Below are positions 6,625 to 14,916 of a DNA stretch of 64,000 nucleotides, in pieces; within the stretch, counting starts at the first letter, position 1; each line of letters opens with the position of its first letter. A model generated the notes under the pieces. That model worked only from the letters and a program-made list of their open reading frames with translations, searched no databases and had not been told where the DNA came from. The stretch lies in NCBI RefSeq assembly GCF_001983175.1, contig NZ_MNPW01000008.1, positions 248,001 to 312,000 on the forward strand, given 5' to 3'. A program made the position numbers and the translations under genes. The DNA is from Pseudomonas cedrina subsp. cedrina (lineage in GTDB: Bacteria; Pseudomonadota; Gammaproteobacteria; Pseudomonadales; Pseudomonadaceae).

Positions 6625-6953
6625 GCAAAAAAGACCCGAAACCTTCCACGGAGCCGACGGTGATTGATGAGGCTCACATGGATCAGTTCACCAACGATCA
6701 ATTGGCCTACAAGGCCTGGACCGGTGTGGACATGGCGCAAGAAATCCTATTTGACGATGACGCATGTGAAGGAAGTCTGCATGACGCAAAGTTCGAAGTT
6801 GCTCAATCCTGCATGGCGCTGCGCGTCCTCGTGCGCCGTCTTACAGGGATGAATGCAGACCTGCTCAGACAGGCCGTACTGCAACGGCAACTGGAAGGGA
6901 TCGTGCTGTGCCCGGGAAAGGATCAGTTGCCTGCCGTGGAGACTCTTCAATGA
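6621..6953 (+). CDS. Hypothetical early phage protein
   Basis: 110 residues, ATGA-coupled at both ends. An acidic N-terminal half (EAHMDQFTNDQLAYKAWTGV) is followed by helices with two cysteines (DDDACEGS and AQSCMALR). No recognised domain. Confidence 0.55.
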   Translation: MSKKDPKPSTEPTVIDEAHMDQFTNDQLAYKAWTGVDMAQEILFDDDACEGSLHDAKFEVAQSCMALRVLVRRLTGMNADLLRQAVLQRQLEGIVLCPGKDQLPAVETLQ

Positions 6954-7183
6954 CCACCTACGATATTGCCTCCGGCAATCTTCCCCAAGCTCCCACCACC
7001 GCTGAAGTAGTCGCCGGGCCCTGGCCCTGCTATTCCAATTGCCGCCATCTGCCTGAGCGCGAGCGCTGGGAGATCTACGGCTTGGCCAAGGCTGGCCGTG
7101 GCGCTCTGGAGGATCGCGGCGTAGCTATGACCGAGACCTACGACGCGTTCATTGCCCGTATTACGCGGGAGATGGGCCTATGA
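6950..7183 (+). CDS. Small hypothetical phage protein
   Basis: 77 residues from the ATG at 6950, overlapping the previous stop as ATGA. It contains PWPCYSNCRHLPERERWEIY, a Cys-x3-Cys-x-His patch, and a C-terminal helix ending ITREMGL. A metal-binding role is possible but unproven. Confidence 0.6.
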   Translation: MTTYDIASGNLPQAPTTAEVVAGPWPCYSNCRHLPERERWEIYGLAKAGRGALEDRGVAMTETYDAFIARITREMGL

Positions 7184-7929
7184 GCATTATTCGCGCCCCA
7201 CGGCCCGAGGGAAATTTCTACCTGCTCAACAAGGCGATCAGCGAAGACCAGCGCCTCAGCTGGGGCGCCCGCGGGATGCTGGTGTTTCTCTTGGGCAAGC
7301 CTGACCACTGGGAAGTGTCCACTCACCATTTGATCGGCCAGACCAAGGACTGCCTGGGCAAGGCATCCGGCCGTGATGCTGTCAGGGGTCTGATCCGCGA
7401 ACTGGAGCAGGCAGGCTATCTGCAAATCTTCCTTGAGCGCGCCGAAGGTGGCGAGTTCGGCGGACGGTCCTACACCGTGTCGGAATCACCGGCGACGGAT
7501 TATCCGGGCCCGGTTGAACCGTCGCCGGTAAATCCCCCCCTAGTAAGTATTGAAGGTAAGCAAGGACTGAATAAAGCAGCAAGTACTGAAAGACCTATGG
7601 TCGAAAAGGGCCTGGCCGAAGCCTTCGAGGTGTTCTGGAAGCTGTACCCCAACAAGAAGTCGAAGAAGGACGCTCGCAAGGCATGGGAGAAGCTGAGGCC
7701 AAGCGCTGAACTTCGCCAAACCCTGATGACCTCCTTGGGCAGCCACCGCGTTTCCCGCGACTGGACCAAAGATGACGGGCAGTTCGTGCCGATGGCGTCG
7801 ACCTGGCTTAACGGTGAGCGCTGGACTGATGTGCTCAAGCCCGGCACGGCCGCCGGCCAGGCGTTCAACAACCTGCCAGACCACACACCTGACATGTACC
7901 AAGGAGGCGACGATGAGCCAGCGTTCTAA
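7180..7929 (+). CDS. Phage replication initiator (HTH, lambda O-like)
   Basis: 249 residues. The N-terminal 95 residues form a winged-helix typical of phage replication proteins (FYLLNKAISEDQRLSWGARG, then the second helix region AVRGLIRELEQAGYL). A linker follows at 105-145, then a C-terminal domain with FEVFWKLYPNKKSKKDARKA seen in O/DnaT-like initiators, probably for loader contact. It sits immediately before the DnaC-like and DnaB-like genes, completing an initiator-loader-helicase set. Phage origins often lie inside this gene; the repeat-bearing linker is the place to look. Confidence 0.8.
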   Translation: MSIIRAPRPEGNFYLLNKAISEDQRLSWGARGMLVFLLGKPDHWEVSTHHLIGQTKDCLGKASGRDAVRGLIRELEQAGYLQIFLERAEGGEFGGRSYTVSESPATDYPGPVEPSPVNPPLVSIEGKQGLNKAASTERPMVEKGLAEAFEVFWKLYPNKKSKKDARKAWEKLRPSAELRQTLMTSLGSHRVSRDWTKDDGQFVPMASTWLNGERWTDVLKPGTAAGQAFNNLPDHTPDMYQGGDDEPAF

Positions 7930-8740
7930 CTTCCGTCGCCAACCTGAAATGCGCTCGTTTGCCGGCGAATGCCCCATCCACGGTGTGGTGGATCGTTCAG
8001 AGGTTGAGCAATTCGACGGCTCGATGCTTGTCCGTCCCTGCAAGCAGTGCCAGTTCCACGGCCTGCGCGTAGCACCTACCGGTAGTCCCGAGCATAGCCA
8101 GGCGCTTGCTCATGTTGCCGCCGAGCGCCTCAACAGCGCGTTGGTAGGCTCTGGTATCACGCCACGGTTTGCCGAGTGCACATTCGGTAACTACCGAGCC
8201 ACTACTCCGTCCATGTCTGAGGCGCTCGAAAGGTGCCAGGGCTACGCCAACGACTTCGGCCTGCACTACCTGGCCGGCCGCAACCTGCTGCTGACCGGGA
8301 ATGTCGGTACCGGCAAGACCCACTTGGCCTGCAGTATCGTGCGCCAGGTTATCGGTCTGAATGCGATCGCAGTGATCACCACAGCCGCCGAGATCATCCG
8401 GGTTTTCAAGCGCTCGATGGCGCGGGACTCCGGATACACCGAGGGCGACGTGATCGATGAGCTGGCAAGCTTTGATCTGCTGGTGATCGATGAGGTGGGC
8501 GCCCAGGCGGGCACCGCGTACGAGCTGGCAGTCTTGCATGAGGTCATCGACCGGCGTTATCAACTGGTCCGGCCTTCGGTGCTGATCTCCAACCTGCCCG
8601 CCACATCGAAGCAGGACGTTGAAGGGAAGTCCACGCCAAGCCTTGAGCAGTACATCGGCGCCCGGGCGCTTGATCGCCTGCGGGAGAACGGTGCGTTGCT
8701 GGCCGGCTTCACCTGGGCCTCGGCACGGGGGCGCGCATGA
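7913..8740 (+). CDS. DnaC/IstB-like helicase loader ATPase
   Basis: 275 residues from the ATG at 7913 (AAGGAGG upstream). An N-terminal Cys/His cluster (C20-x2-H23 and C43-x2-C46) may bind zinc. The AAA+ core has Walker A GNVGTGKTH (about 129-137) and Walker B LLVIDEVG (about 189-196), with a sensor-1 VLISNLP. It should load the phage DnaB-like helicase encoded by the next gene, with which it overlaps by ATGA. Confidence 0.88.
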   Translation: MSQRSNFRRQPEMRSFAGECPIHGVVDRSEVEQFDGSMLVRPCKQCQFHGLRVAPTGSPEHSQALAHVAAERLNSALVGSGITPRFAECTFGNYRATTPSMSEALERCQGYANDFGLHYLAGRNLLLTGNVGTGKTHLACSIVRQVIGLNAIAVITTAAEIIRVFKRSMARDSGYTEGDVIDELASFDLLVIDEVGAQAGTAYELAVLHEVIDRRYQLVRPSVLISNLPATSKQDVEGKSTPSLEQYIGARALDRLRENGALLAGFTWASARGRA

Positions 8741-10110
8741 ACGAATACCGCGAGCTTTACAGCGACGAGGCCGAGCACGCGCTGCTTGGCGCCCTGATGC
8801 TGGACGGTGAGTTGTTCGACTCCATCACCGCTAGCGTGACAACCGCCGACTTCCACGATCCGGAAAACGCAGCGCTGTATCAGGTGATGATTGACCTGCA
8901 CGCTACCGGGGCCCCCGTTGATCCCGTCACGCTTCACGACTTCAAACCTTTCCTTCCAAGTGGCGGTACCACCATTGCCTACGCTGGTGAGCTGGCGAGA
9001 AACACGCCCAGCACCGCCAACTGGAAGGCATACGCCCGAACGGTGGCCGAGAGGGCAGTGCTCCGGCGCCTGGTCGAAGCTGCCGACGCAGTGCGTGATT
9101 CGGCCCGCGAGAACAGGCCGGTGGCTGAAATCATCGCCAGCGCGCAGCAGGCTATGGCTGATCTACGCGACCTAGACATTGGGGAGCCCGATTACAAGCG
9201 CATGGACGAAGTGGTGACTCGAAATATCGACATCATCGACGCCAAGTTCAACGGCTCAGTGCAGTCTGGGCTCTCTACCGGACTGGTCGATCTCGACAAG
9301 CTGATCCGCGGGCTGCGTAAAAAGACCGTGACCATCGTCGCCGGACTTCCAGGCAGCGGTAAGACCACGCTCGGCCTGCAGATCGCCCAGCACATTTCCT
9401 GCTCCGGTCTGGGCGTTGGCATGGTCTTCTCGTTGGAGATGCCCGAGGAGGAGCTCGCCAACCGCGCCCTGGCGTCGCTGGGTAGCGTCGATCTGCAAGT
9501 GCTGGATAATGGCCAACTGCAAGACGACGACTGGCCGCGGCTCACATCTGCAGTCAACAAGATCATGGGCAAGCCCCTTTACGTCAGCGACAAGTCGGGT
9601 CTCACCGTCGCGCGCATCCGAAGTATCTGTCGCCAGGTCAAGCGCAAGCACGGTCTCGATGTGGTGGTGATCGACTACATCGGCCTGATCGGCTCCGACG
9701 GCAAGGCATTCAACCGTACCGCTGAGCTCGGCAAGATATCGACCGGCATCGTCAACATTGCAAAGGAACTTGAAGTGCCGGTGATTCTGCTGGCCCAGCT
9801 CAACCGCGATTCGACCAAGCGCCCCGGCAAGAAGCCGATCGCCTCCGACTTGCGCGACTCTGGACAGATCGAGGCTGACGCCCACTGCATCATCCTGGTT
9901 CACCGCGACATGGACGACGAGCAGGGCCAGAACGGCGTGACCGAGCTGATCATGCCCAAGTGCAGGCACGCGCCGGTCGGTTCGTGCGTTGTGCAGCAGC
10001 AGGGCAAGTTCGCGCGCTTCGTCAATTTCGCGGGCCGTGAGCCCACCCAGGAAGAGGTGGAGATCGGTCGACCCTTCGCTGACCAGTACAAGGGGAGGAA
10101 GAAAGCGTGA
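8737..10110 (+). CDS. Replicative DNA helicase, DnaB family
   Basis: 457 residues, near full DnaB length. The N-terminal helical domain (EAEHALLGALMLDGELFDSI) is followed by a RecA-like helicase domain with Walker A GLPGSGKTT (around residue 205), the MVFSLEMPEEELANR motif, Walker B VVVIDYIGLI and the late DLRDSGQIEADA and ILVHRD motifs. It would be the phage's own fork helicase, loaded by the DnaC-like ATPase. Confidence 0.95.
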   Translation: MNEYRELYSDEAEHALLGALMLDGELFDSITASVTTADFHDPENAALYQVMIDLHATGAPVDPVTLHDFKPFLPSGGTTIAYAGELARNTPSTANWKAYARTVAERAVLRRLVEAADAVRDSARENRPVAEIIASAQQAMADLRDLDIGEPDYKRMDEVVTRNIDIIDAKFNGSVQSGLSTGLVDLDKLIRGLRKKTVTIVAGLPGSGKTTLGLQIAQHISCSGLGVGMVFSLEMPEEELANRALASLGSVDLQVLDNGQLQDDDWPRLTSAVNKIMGKPLYVSDKSGLTVARIRSICRQVKRKHGLDVVVIDYIGLIGSDGKAFNRTAELGKISTGIVNIAKELEVPVILLAQLNRDSTKRPGKKPIASDLRDSGQIEADAHCIILVHRDMDDEQGQNGVTELIMPKCRHAPVGSCVVQQQGKFARFVNFAGREPTQEEVEIGRPFADQYKGRKKA

Positions 10111-10697
10111 AGCAATTTAATTTGATGGACTTTGTGCTGGGGCGTAGCACCGAATCAGATCCATTAGTTGCAGGTGAAGCCATAGGCGCATTGCAATCCG
10201 CTTTGGAGGACTGCAAGCCCTCCGTTCTTCCGGTAGGGGCTGTAGTCGCCAAAGCGCCCGAGCATCCAGAAGCCAACCGCATCGCGGCGTCGATCCGGGA
10301 TTTTCCTGAAGACTGGGCCTGGGCGCGCAAGGGTTTCGACCTTTTGCATATACCCAGTGGCTTTAGGCTCTGGGTCGCCAACGATGACTATGGCTTAGCC
10401 GAGGTTCATCCAAATAACGGGAAAACAGACTTCACGAAACCCGAGCAGGCAATCATCTGGCCGGCCGTGGCCGAATGGCTTGGGCACCGAAAGTCCGGTT
10501 TTACCGGGAAGCTACCGAAAGCGACTATCACCGGGCGCAGCGGGACCTTCTGGTGTTACTCCAAGGAGCATCCATGGGCTGGTGCCGGGAGTACTCCTGC
10601 CGAGGCCTATGAGGTTTGGTGCTATGCCATCTCGGCCCAAGCGCGCAACCGTATGAGCCAGCAGGAATATCTGGAAGTCAGGAGCGTCAGCCTATGA
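10107..10697 (+). CDS. Hypothetical phage protein
   Basis: 196 residues from a GTG at 10107 that overlaps the dnaB stop (GTGA). Aromatic-rich, with FPEDWAWARKGFDLLHIPSG and HPWAGAGSTPAEAYEVWCYA. No catalytic motif is evident. It sits between the helicase and the internal recombinase and is coupled to both by 4-base overlaps. Confidence 0.6.
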   Translation: MKQFNLMDFVLGRSTESDPLVAGEAIGALQSALEDCKPSVLPVGAVVAKAPEHPEANRIAASIRDFPEDWAWARKGFDLLHIPSGFRLWVANDDYGLAEVHPNNGKTDFTKPEQAIIWPAVAEWLGHRKSGFTGKLPKATITGRSGTFWCYSKEHPWAGAGSTPAEAYEVWCYAISAQARNRMSQQEYLEVRSVSL

Positions 10698-12052
10698 GCG
10701 CTTCGAAAACCCTGCACGTTCAACTGACCGACGCCGAGATCCGTCGTAATCAGGCTGGTGACGTTCGCCAATTGCGCGATCCTCGGCACCCGGCGCTCAG
10801 GTTCCGTTATTCCACCGTGGATCGCGCCAAAGGCTCATGGCACGTAGTGGTGGGCAAGGACTGGGGCAAGGCTGGCAACTATCCCGACATCAACGCCAAG
10901 GCGATGCTGGCAACGTTGCCGACCATCCTGGCCCGCCGGTCTGCTGATCCTGCTGCTAAGTCCACGGCCACCAACTGGTCCACGGTGGGCGAACTGCTGT
11001 CCTGGTACCTGGAGCGCATGACGCGCGACCGGGCGCTGTCCGAGAAACGCAAGGCCAGTGCCAAGTCGGCTTTGAAGCGGCACCTGCAGCCACGTCTCGG
11101 TCAACTGCCGCTGGCTGGGCTGAACAGGCCGGCCATTGACCGACTGCTGCTGATGCCGATGCAGCAGCGTTACGCGCTGTCGTTCGTGCGCTCGGTCTGG
11201 GGCGTCCTGGGGGTGGCTGTGCGGCAGGCCTATCGCCTGGACCTGCTGGCAGTTAACCCGCTGGCAGGACTGGAGTTCACCGACTTCGTGCGCACCAAGA
11301 TCAAGGCCAAGGCGGCGCGGCTTCACTCCGATGACGTGCCTGGCCTGCTGGACCTGCTGGTCGAGCAGTTCGACGATTCGCCGGCGGCATGTGTGTTGGC
11401 GGGGCTGATGCTCTGCCACGGCACGCGTCTGGGCGAAACCCGACTGGCCCGCTGGAAGAACGTCAACACCGACACCGGCAAGTGGTTCATCCCGGCAGCG
11501 GACACCAAAACCAAAGCGGCGCACACCCTGCCACTGACCGTCCAGGCCAAGGCGCTGCTCGAGCGGTACCGGCTTGTGCAGCAGGGCAGGGGCTACACCG
11601 GCCAGTTCCTGTTCCCGGGAAGCTCCAGCCAAGCACTCAGCGCGACGAAGGCCAGCACGATGTTCACACACCTATCCCACGGCGAATGGTCGAGCCACGA
11701 CCTGCGCAAGGTGGCGCGTACGGCCTGGACTGACCTGGGCGTCGACTACATGGTCGGGGAGTTGCTGCTGAATCACGCCATGAAGGATCTCGACCAGGCC
11801 TATATCCACACGTCCGCCGAGCAGCTTAAGCGGCAGGCCTTAGAGGCCTGGCACGCCTACCTCGATCAACGAGGTTTCAAGGCGTTGCATGGTGGGACAT
11901 TCGCGAGACAGGAAGGCGAGGCATTACCCGGCGAGACCATGAATAACGAGGCTTCCAGCGTGAATCAGTATCCACTTCCGAGGAGGAGGTTTTTAGGTCA
12001 AGGCGGCACCCAGCCCACACCAAACCAACAGCCAGGAGACGGCAATGAGTAA
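10694..12052 (+). CDS. Second tyrosine recombinase, internal to the early operon
   Basis: 452 residues from the ATG at 10694 (ATGA overlap); a longer in-frame reading from 10616 would overlap the previous gene. All catalytic residues are present: Arg245 (GTRLGE), Lys in TKTK (272/274), His335-x2-Arg338 (SSHDLRK), His361 (LNHAMKDLDQ) and Tyr370 (AYIHT). A SAM-like core-binding domain spans about 95-200, and the N-terminal arm is long. Its position among replication genes, not next to an attachment site, argues for another job, such as resolving multimers or using an internal site. The last 60 residues are non-conserved. Confidence 0.88.
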   Translation: MSASKTLHVQLTDAEIRRNQAGDVRQLRDPRHPALRFRYSTVDRAKGSWHVVVGKDWGKAGNYPDINAKAMLATLPTILARRSADPAAKSTATNWSTVGELLSWYLERMTRDRALSEKRKASAKSALKRHLQPRLGQLPLAGLNRPAIDRLLLMPMQQRYALSFVRSVWGVLGVAVRQAYRLDLLAVNPLAGLEFTDFVRTKIKAKAARLHSDDVPGLLDLLVEQFDDSPAACVLAGLMLCHGTRLGETRLARWKNVNTDTGKWFIPAADTKTKAAHTLPLTVQAKALLERYRLVQQGRGYTGQFLFPGSSSQALSATKASTMFTHLSHGEWSSHDLRKVARTAWTDLGVDYMVGELLLNHAMKDLDQAYIHTSAEQLKRQALEAWHAYLDQRGFKALHGGTFARQEGEALPGETMNNEASSVNQYPLPRRRFLGQGGTQPTPNQQPGDGNE

Positions 12053-12332
12053 CGTCACAGCGGCATTGCCGCGCAAAAGCATGAGCGACCTGGAGCGGCG
12101 CTTTCTAAAGATCGCCGGCGAGGAATTGGCCAAGGTCAAAGTCGGCGGCCCGAATGCGCTGGCTTACCTGCTGGATATGGTCGCTAGTTGGCACGGTAGT
12201 CGTGTGCAGATCGGCTTCCATGATTTCGGCCAACGCTGGCTGATCGAGGGGAACGCCAAAAACAAATCCGCTGACCGGTTGCTGCGTGACCTGTTTGGCC
12301 TGAGTGATCCAGACCCGAGGAAAGCCGCATGA
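12045..12332 (+). CDS. Hypothetical phage protein
   Basis: 95 residues, overlapping the recombinase stop by 8 bases and the Q gene start by 4. It has a helical LERRFLKIAGEELAKVKVGG segment, then a Trp/His-rich part (ASWHGSRVQIGFHDFGQRWL). No function assigned. It sits immediately upstream of Q, as NinX/NinZ-type genes do in other phages. Confidence 0.6.
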   Translation: MSNVTAALPRKSMSDLERRFLKIAGEELAKVKVGGPNALAYLLDMVASWHGSRVQIGFHDFGQRWLIEGNAKNKSADRLLRDLFGLSDPDPRKAA

Positions 12333-12718
12333 AGAAGCGCACGTATGTCGACAAACCCTTGGGCGATACTGAATACCTGCTCGAGCAGTGGGGCTGGTGG
12401 CGGATGGATGGGATGGGCGTGCCTCGGTACGTATCTCCTCTCTATGCGTTGATCCGCGACAACAACGTCACGGAGGGCGGCATCAAGAATTATTGCGTCA
12501 CGGATGACGTCGCCTTGGTGGTGGATCGGGCGGTGGCCAAGCTCGCCACGCGTGACGCGCAGATGGGCAACTTCATCTGGCTGTACTTCGGCGCGAAGTG
12601 GCCTGCACTTCGGATTGCGCGAGAAAACGAGATGGGGGAAGCCAAGGCGCGCGAATTGATCAAGGCCGGCGTGGCTTGGGTCGACTGCGCTATCGAGGTG
12701 TTTCGTGAGGTCGCGTAG
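12329..12718 (+). CDS. Q: Late antiterminator, Q family
   Basis: 129 residues, last gene of the early operon. The order LLEQWGWWRM, GVPRYVSPLYALI, DVALVVDRAVAKLATRDAQM, WLYFGAKWPALRIARENEMG matches the antitermination Q (PF06530-type) layout with its terminal HTH-like region. Q proteins load onto RNA polymerase at the late promoter and let it pass terminators; the hairpin at 13187-13213 is the likely target. Assignment is by pattern. Confidence 0.75.
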   Translation: MKKRTYVDKPLGDTEYLLEQWGWWRMDGMGVPRYVSPLYALIRDNNVTEGGIKNYCVTDDVALVVDRAVAKLATRDAQMGNFIWLYFGAKWPALRIARENEMGEAKARELIKAGVAWVDCAIEVFREVA

Positions 12719-12792
12719 AAATCACTTTCCACGCGGATAAACACCTGTTTTCATGACACCGTGTTCAGCTTTTCAAGCGCGACACCACATAG

Positions 12793-12818
12793 AAAGCCCG
12801 GCCATTGAGCCGGGCTTT
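12793..12818. terminator. Bidirectional terminator between Q and the leftward gene
   Basis: A perfect 10-base stem AAAGCCCGGC / GCCGGGCTTT (12793-12802 with 12809-12818) with the loop CATTGA. T residues follow on the plus strand and a shorter U run on the minus strand. It separates the convergent Q and 12822-13076 genes. Confidence 0.85.
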
Positions 12819-12821
12819 TAC

Positions 12822-13076
12822 TTATGCTTTGCCGTATTGCTTGTCTAACCACGCATTCAAGTCATCGCGCTTATGCGGCGCTTTGCCAGGAGCATCCTCT
12901 AGCTTGTGTGCCACAAGGCTCCGATTCTCTTCGTTTTGTTTATAGTTTCGCGTCTTCAAGTAATGGTCGATGAAGTATTCAACTTCCCATTTTTCAGTTT
13001 CTGACACGTAAATCCGGTCTAACTTGCCGCGATATTTCTTGTTGTCGTCGCTTTTCCAAACCATAACAGACACCAT
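12822..13076 (-). CDS. Lone leftward gene between Q and lysis genes (moron-like)
   Basis: 84 residues, highly charged (MVWKSDDNKKYRGKLDRIYV, EVEYFIDHYLKTRN), with lower G+C than its neighbours. It is the only leftward gene between 4.9 and 33.8 kb, has its own terminator and sits where phages carry lysogenic-conversion genes. The RGKLDRIYVSE...WEVEYF pattern faintly recalls DUF3606, but this is weak. Likely expressed from the prophage. Function unknown. Confidence 0.65.
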   Translation of the reverse strand: MVSVMVWKSDDNKKYRGKLDRIYVSETEKWEVEYFIDHYLKTRNYKQNEENRSLVAHKLEDAPGKAPHKRDDLNAWLDKQYGKA

Positions 13077-13186
13077 TTCAGTAAGTGGCGTATTGCCACG
13101 CTTTCTGATAGCACCAATTTTGGATTGGATCCACTTGCCGAAGGTCGTCTAGACCGATGGAGCCGTTGGGTTATTTACACATTTCG

Positions 13187-13213
13187 AGGCTCGCCGTATT
13201 GGCGGGCCTTTTT
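13187..13213 (+). terminator. Terminator upstream of the lysis genes (candidate Q target)
   Basis: The stem AGGCTCGCC / GGCGGGCCT (13187-13195 with 13201-13209), with one G-U pair and the loop GTATT, is followed by TTTTT. It lies about 90 bases before the holin, the place of the lambda tR' terminator that Q overrides. Nearby 13085-13099 holds another small hairpin, GTGGC-gtatt-GCCAC. The late promoter itself could not be placed. Confidence 0.75.
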
Positions 13214-13301
13214 CGTTTTCGGCTCCACCACACCCGTTGCTATGGCCGGGAGTGCTGATGGGGCCGGATTTATCAATCTCCCCGAGAGGGAGGAAATCCG
13301 G

Positions 13302-13625
13302 ATGCCACCCATGCCAGACAAGCCAGACACGTGGGCCCAGATCTGGCTGGCCCTCTCGAACCCGCTATGGCAGGGCGCAATCATGGCCGTCACGATTACT
13401 CTTCTTCGGGTGTTGTACGAAGCGAAAGAGCCAAACAAGTGGCGGATCATCTTGGAGGCGCTGATTTGTGGTGCTCTCAGCCTGTCGGCGAGCAGCATTA
13501 TTGAGTGGATGACCTGGCCGCCGAGCCTTTCAGTAGCGGCCGGTGGGGCAATTGGCTTCATCGGTGTGACTGCGATCAGGGACATGATCATCCGCTTCCT
13601 GGGCAAAAAGGTTGATTCGGCATGA
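13302..13625 (+). CDS. Phage holin
   Basis: 107 residues from the ATG at 13302 (GGGAGG about 8 bases upstream); a longer in-frame reading from 13125 would run through the terminator and is rejected. Three likely membrane segments: around 20-38, 48-66 and 73-90. The layout MPDKPDTWAQIWLALSNPLW with a C-terminal basic end matches the lambda/HP1-type holins of Pseudomonas prophages. It would form the lesions that release or activate the endolysin encoded at 33195. Its stop overlaps the i-spanin start. Confidence 0.85.
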   Translation: MPPMPDKPDTWAQIWLALSNPLWQGAIMAVTITLLRVLYEAKEPNKWRIILEALICGALSLSASSIIEWMTWPPSLSVAAGGAIGFIGVTAIRDMIIRFLGKKVDSA

Positions 13626-14008
13626 AGGCGATCGCGGCAGCAATCATCATCGCCCTGGTGGGTCTTCTGCTGGTCGGCATTCAACAGCTGCGGGTTGAAG
13701 ACCTTCGCGAAGAGAAGCGCGTCGAGACCCAGGCCAAGGATGACGCCATCAAGGCCAATACCGAGAGCCAGGCCACCATCACCACGCTGCGCGCTGAAGC
13801 AAAGCGCAATGCCGAATACCAGGCCGATCTGGCAAAGCGCCTCAAGGCCAGCCAGGACAAGGCGAAAAAGGCGGAGAAGAACTTTGAAGACCTCAAGCGC
13901 AACAGCAAGCCTGTTCGTGATTGGGCTGCTCAGCCTCTGCCTGACGGCCTGCGCGGCAAAGCCGGTGGTAGTAACAAAGACCCAGGCCGTAAGGCTGGAA
14001 GCCCCTGA
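13622..14008 (+). CDS. Inner-membrane spanin subunit (Rz/LysB-like)
   Basis: 128 residues: an N-terminal membrane anchor (AAAIIIALVGLLLVGIQQL), then a long periplasmic coiled coil rich in Lys/Glu/Ala (about 25-95) and a Pro/Gly-rich end. This is the i-spanin layout (DUF2514-like). It is ATGA-coupled to the holin and contains the start of the o-spanin in another frame. Confidence 0.85.
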   Translation: MKAIAAAIIIALVGLLLVGIQQLRVEDLREEKRVETQAKDDAIKANTESQATITTLRAEAKRNAEYQADLAKRLKASQDKAKKAEKNFEDLKRNSKPVRDWAAQPLPDGLRGKAGGSNKDPGRKAGSP

Positions 14009-14156
14009 ACTGATCCCGTGCGAACGGGTTGATGAGGATGCCGCCGACCTTCGCCTGAATGGCGATGTGTGGGAGCTCAAGGACAGGGCAATCAACCTGC
14101 TCGACACTTGCGCCGACCAGGTAGACGCCCAGATCAAGCGCAGCCAGAGCAAGTAG
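13884..14156 (+). CDS. Outer-membrane spanin lipoprotein (Rz1/LysC-like)
   Basis: 90 residues from a TTG at 13884, preceded at 7 bases by GGAG. The N-terminus MKTSSATASLFVIGLLSLCL leads to the lipobox LTAC, so the mature lipoprotein starts at Cys23. The remainder has Pro/Val-rich AAKPVVVTKTQAVRL, then an acidic helical part with two further Cys (LIPCERV, LDTCADQ). It overlaps the i-spanin by 125 bases in the +1 frame, as is known for Rz/Rz1 pairs. The longer frame from 13695 has an Arg/Pro-rich non-protein start and is not used. Confidence 0.85.
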   Translation: MKTSSATASLFVIGLLSLCLTACAAKPVVVTKTQAVRLEAPELIPCERVDEDAADLRLNGDVWELKDRAINLLDTCADQVDAQIKRSQSK

Positions 14157-14175
14157 TCAGCCACGGTGATATCAG

Positions 14176-14916
14176 ATGCTTCAGATCGACGCTCGAACTA
14201 ACATCGAAGAGCTTTCGAAGGCATTGCGCACTGTTGGTGAAAAGCAGCTGCCCTTCGCCTTCGCATTGATGGCTACGCGCCTGGCTGTGCTGGTAAAGAA
14301 GGGTGAGTTATCGGTATTGAAGGCCCGCATTGATAGGCCTACGACAACGACCCTGAATAGTCTTTACGTGAAGCCCGCCAAGCCGGGTAATCCAGAAGCC
14401 CGCACGTTCTTCAAGGATGCGTGGACATCAGGCGTTCCGGCTGACACCTACCTGCAGCAGGCAGTGAAGGGTGGTCGCCGACCTCATAAGCGGTTCGAGA
14501 AAGCACTGATCGCAAAAGGGATCATGAAGTCTGGGCAGTACGCACTTCCCGCAGCATCAGCACTCAATCAGTTCGGCAACGTTCCCCGCGGCACGATCAT
14601 GAAGATCCTCTCTGGCCTTGGTGCGGCCGAGACTGTTAGTGGTGTGCAGGCCAACGCCACGGGAAGTAAGCGCAGTAAGCGAAAGGGCAATGCCCAGAAG
14701 TATTTCGCCGGCGAAGTCGGCGGCACCCAGGGTGTTTGGGAGCGGAAGAAGACGGCATGGGGTGATGCAGTTCGGCCGGTTTTCATCTTTAGTGATGGGG
14801 AGCCTGGCTACCGAGTTATCCTCCCTTTCTACAAGATCGCCGACAACATCGTGAAGGCGAACAGGATTCGTGAGTTCCAAAGCGCGATGGATACAGCCCT
14901 GGCGACGAAACGATAG
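14176..14916 (+). CDS. Hypothetical phage structural protein
   Basis: 246 residues, basic. The start IEELSKALRTVGEKQLPFAF and the general layout recall tail-completion/minor-tail Z-type proteins, but the match is only in outline. A Lys/Arg-rich loop (GSKRSKRKGNAQ) precedes a beta-rich C-terminal third. It sits between spanins and terminase, an unusual place for a tail gene. Function uncertain. Confidence 0.6.
   Translation: MLQIDARTNIEELSKALRTVGEKQLPFAFALMATRLAVLVKKGELSVLKARIDRPTTTTLNSLYVKPAKPGNPEARTFFKDAWTSGVPADTYLQQAVKGGRRPHKRFEKALIAKGIMKSGQYALPAASALNQFGNVPRGTIMKILSGLGAAETVSGVQANATGSKRSKRKGNAQKYFAGEVGGTQGVWERKKTAWGDAVRPVFIFSDGEPGYRVILPFYKIADNIVKANRIREFQSAMDTALATKR

Noticed and set aside
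13221..13230. GGCTCCACCA identical to the tmRNA 3' end, as a possible internal attachment site
   Set aside because: Only 10 bases match and neither the T-arm nor flanking sequence follows. A 10-base match in 64 kb is plausible by chance, and the site is not beside an integrase end.
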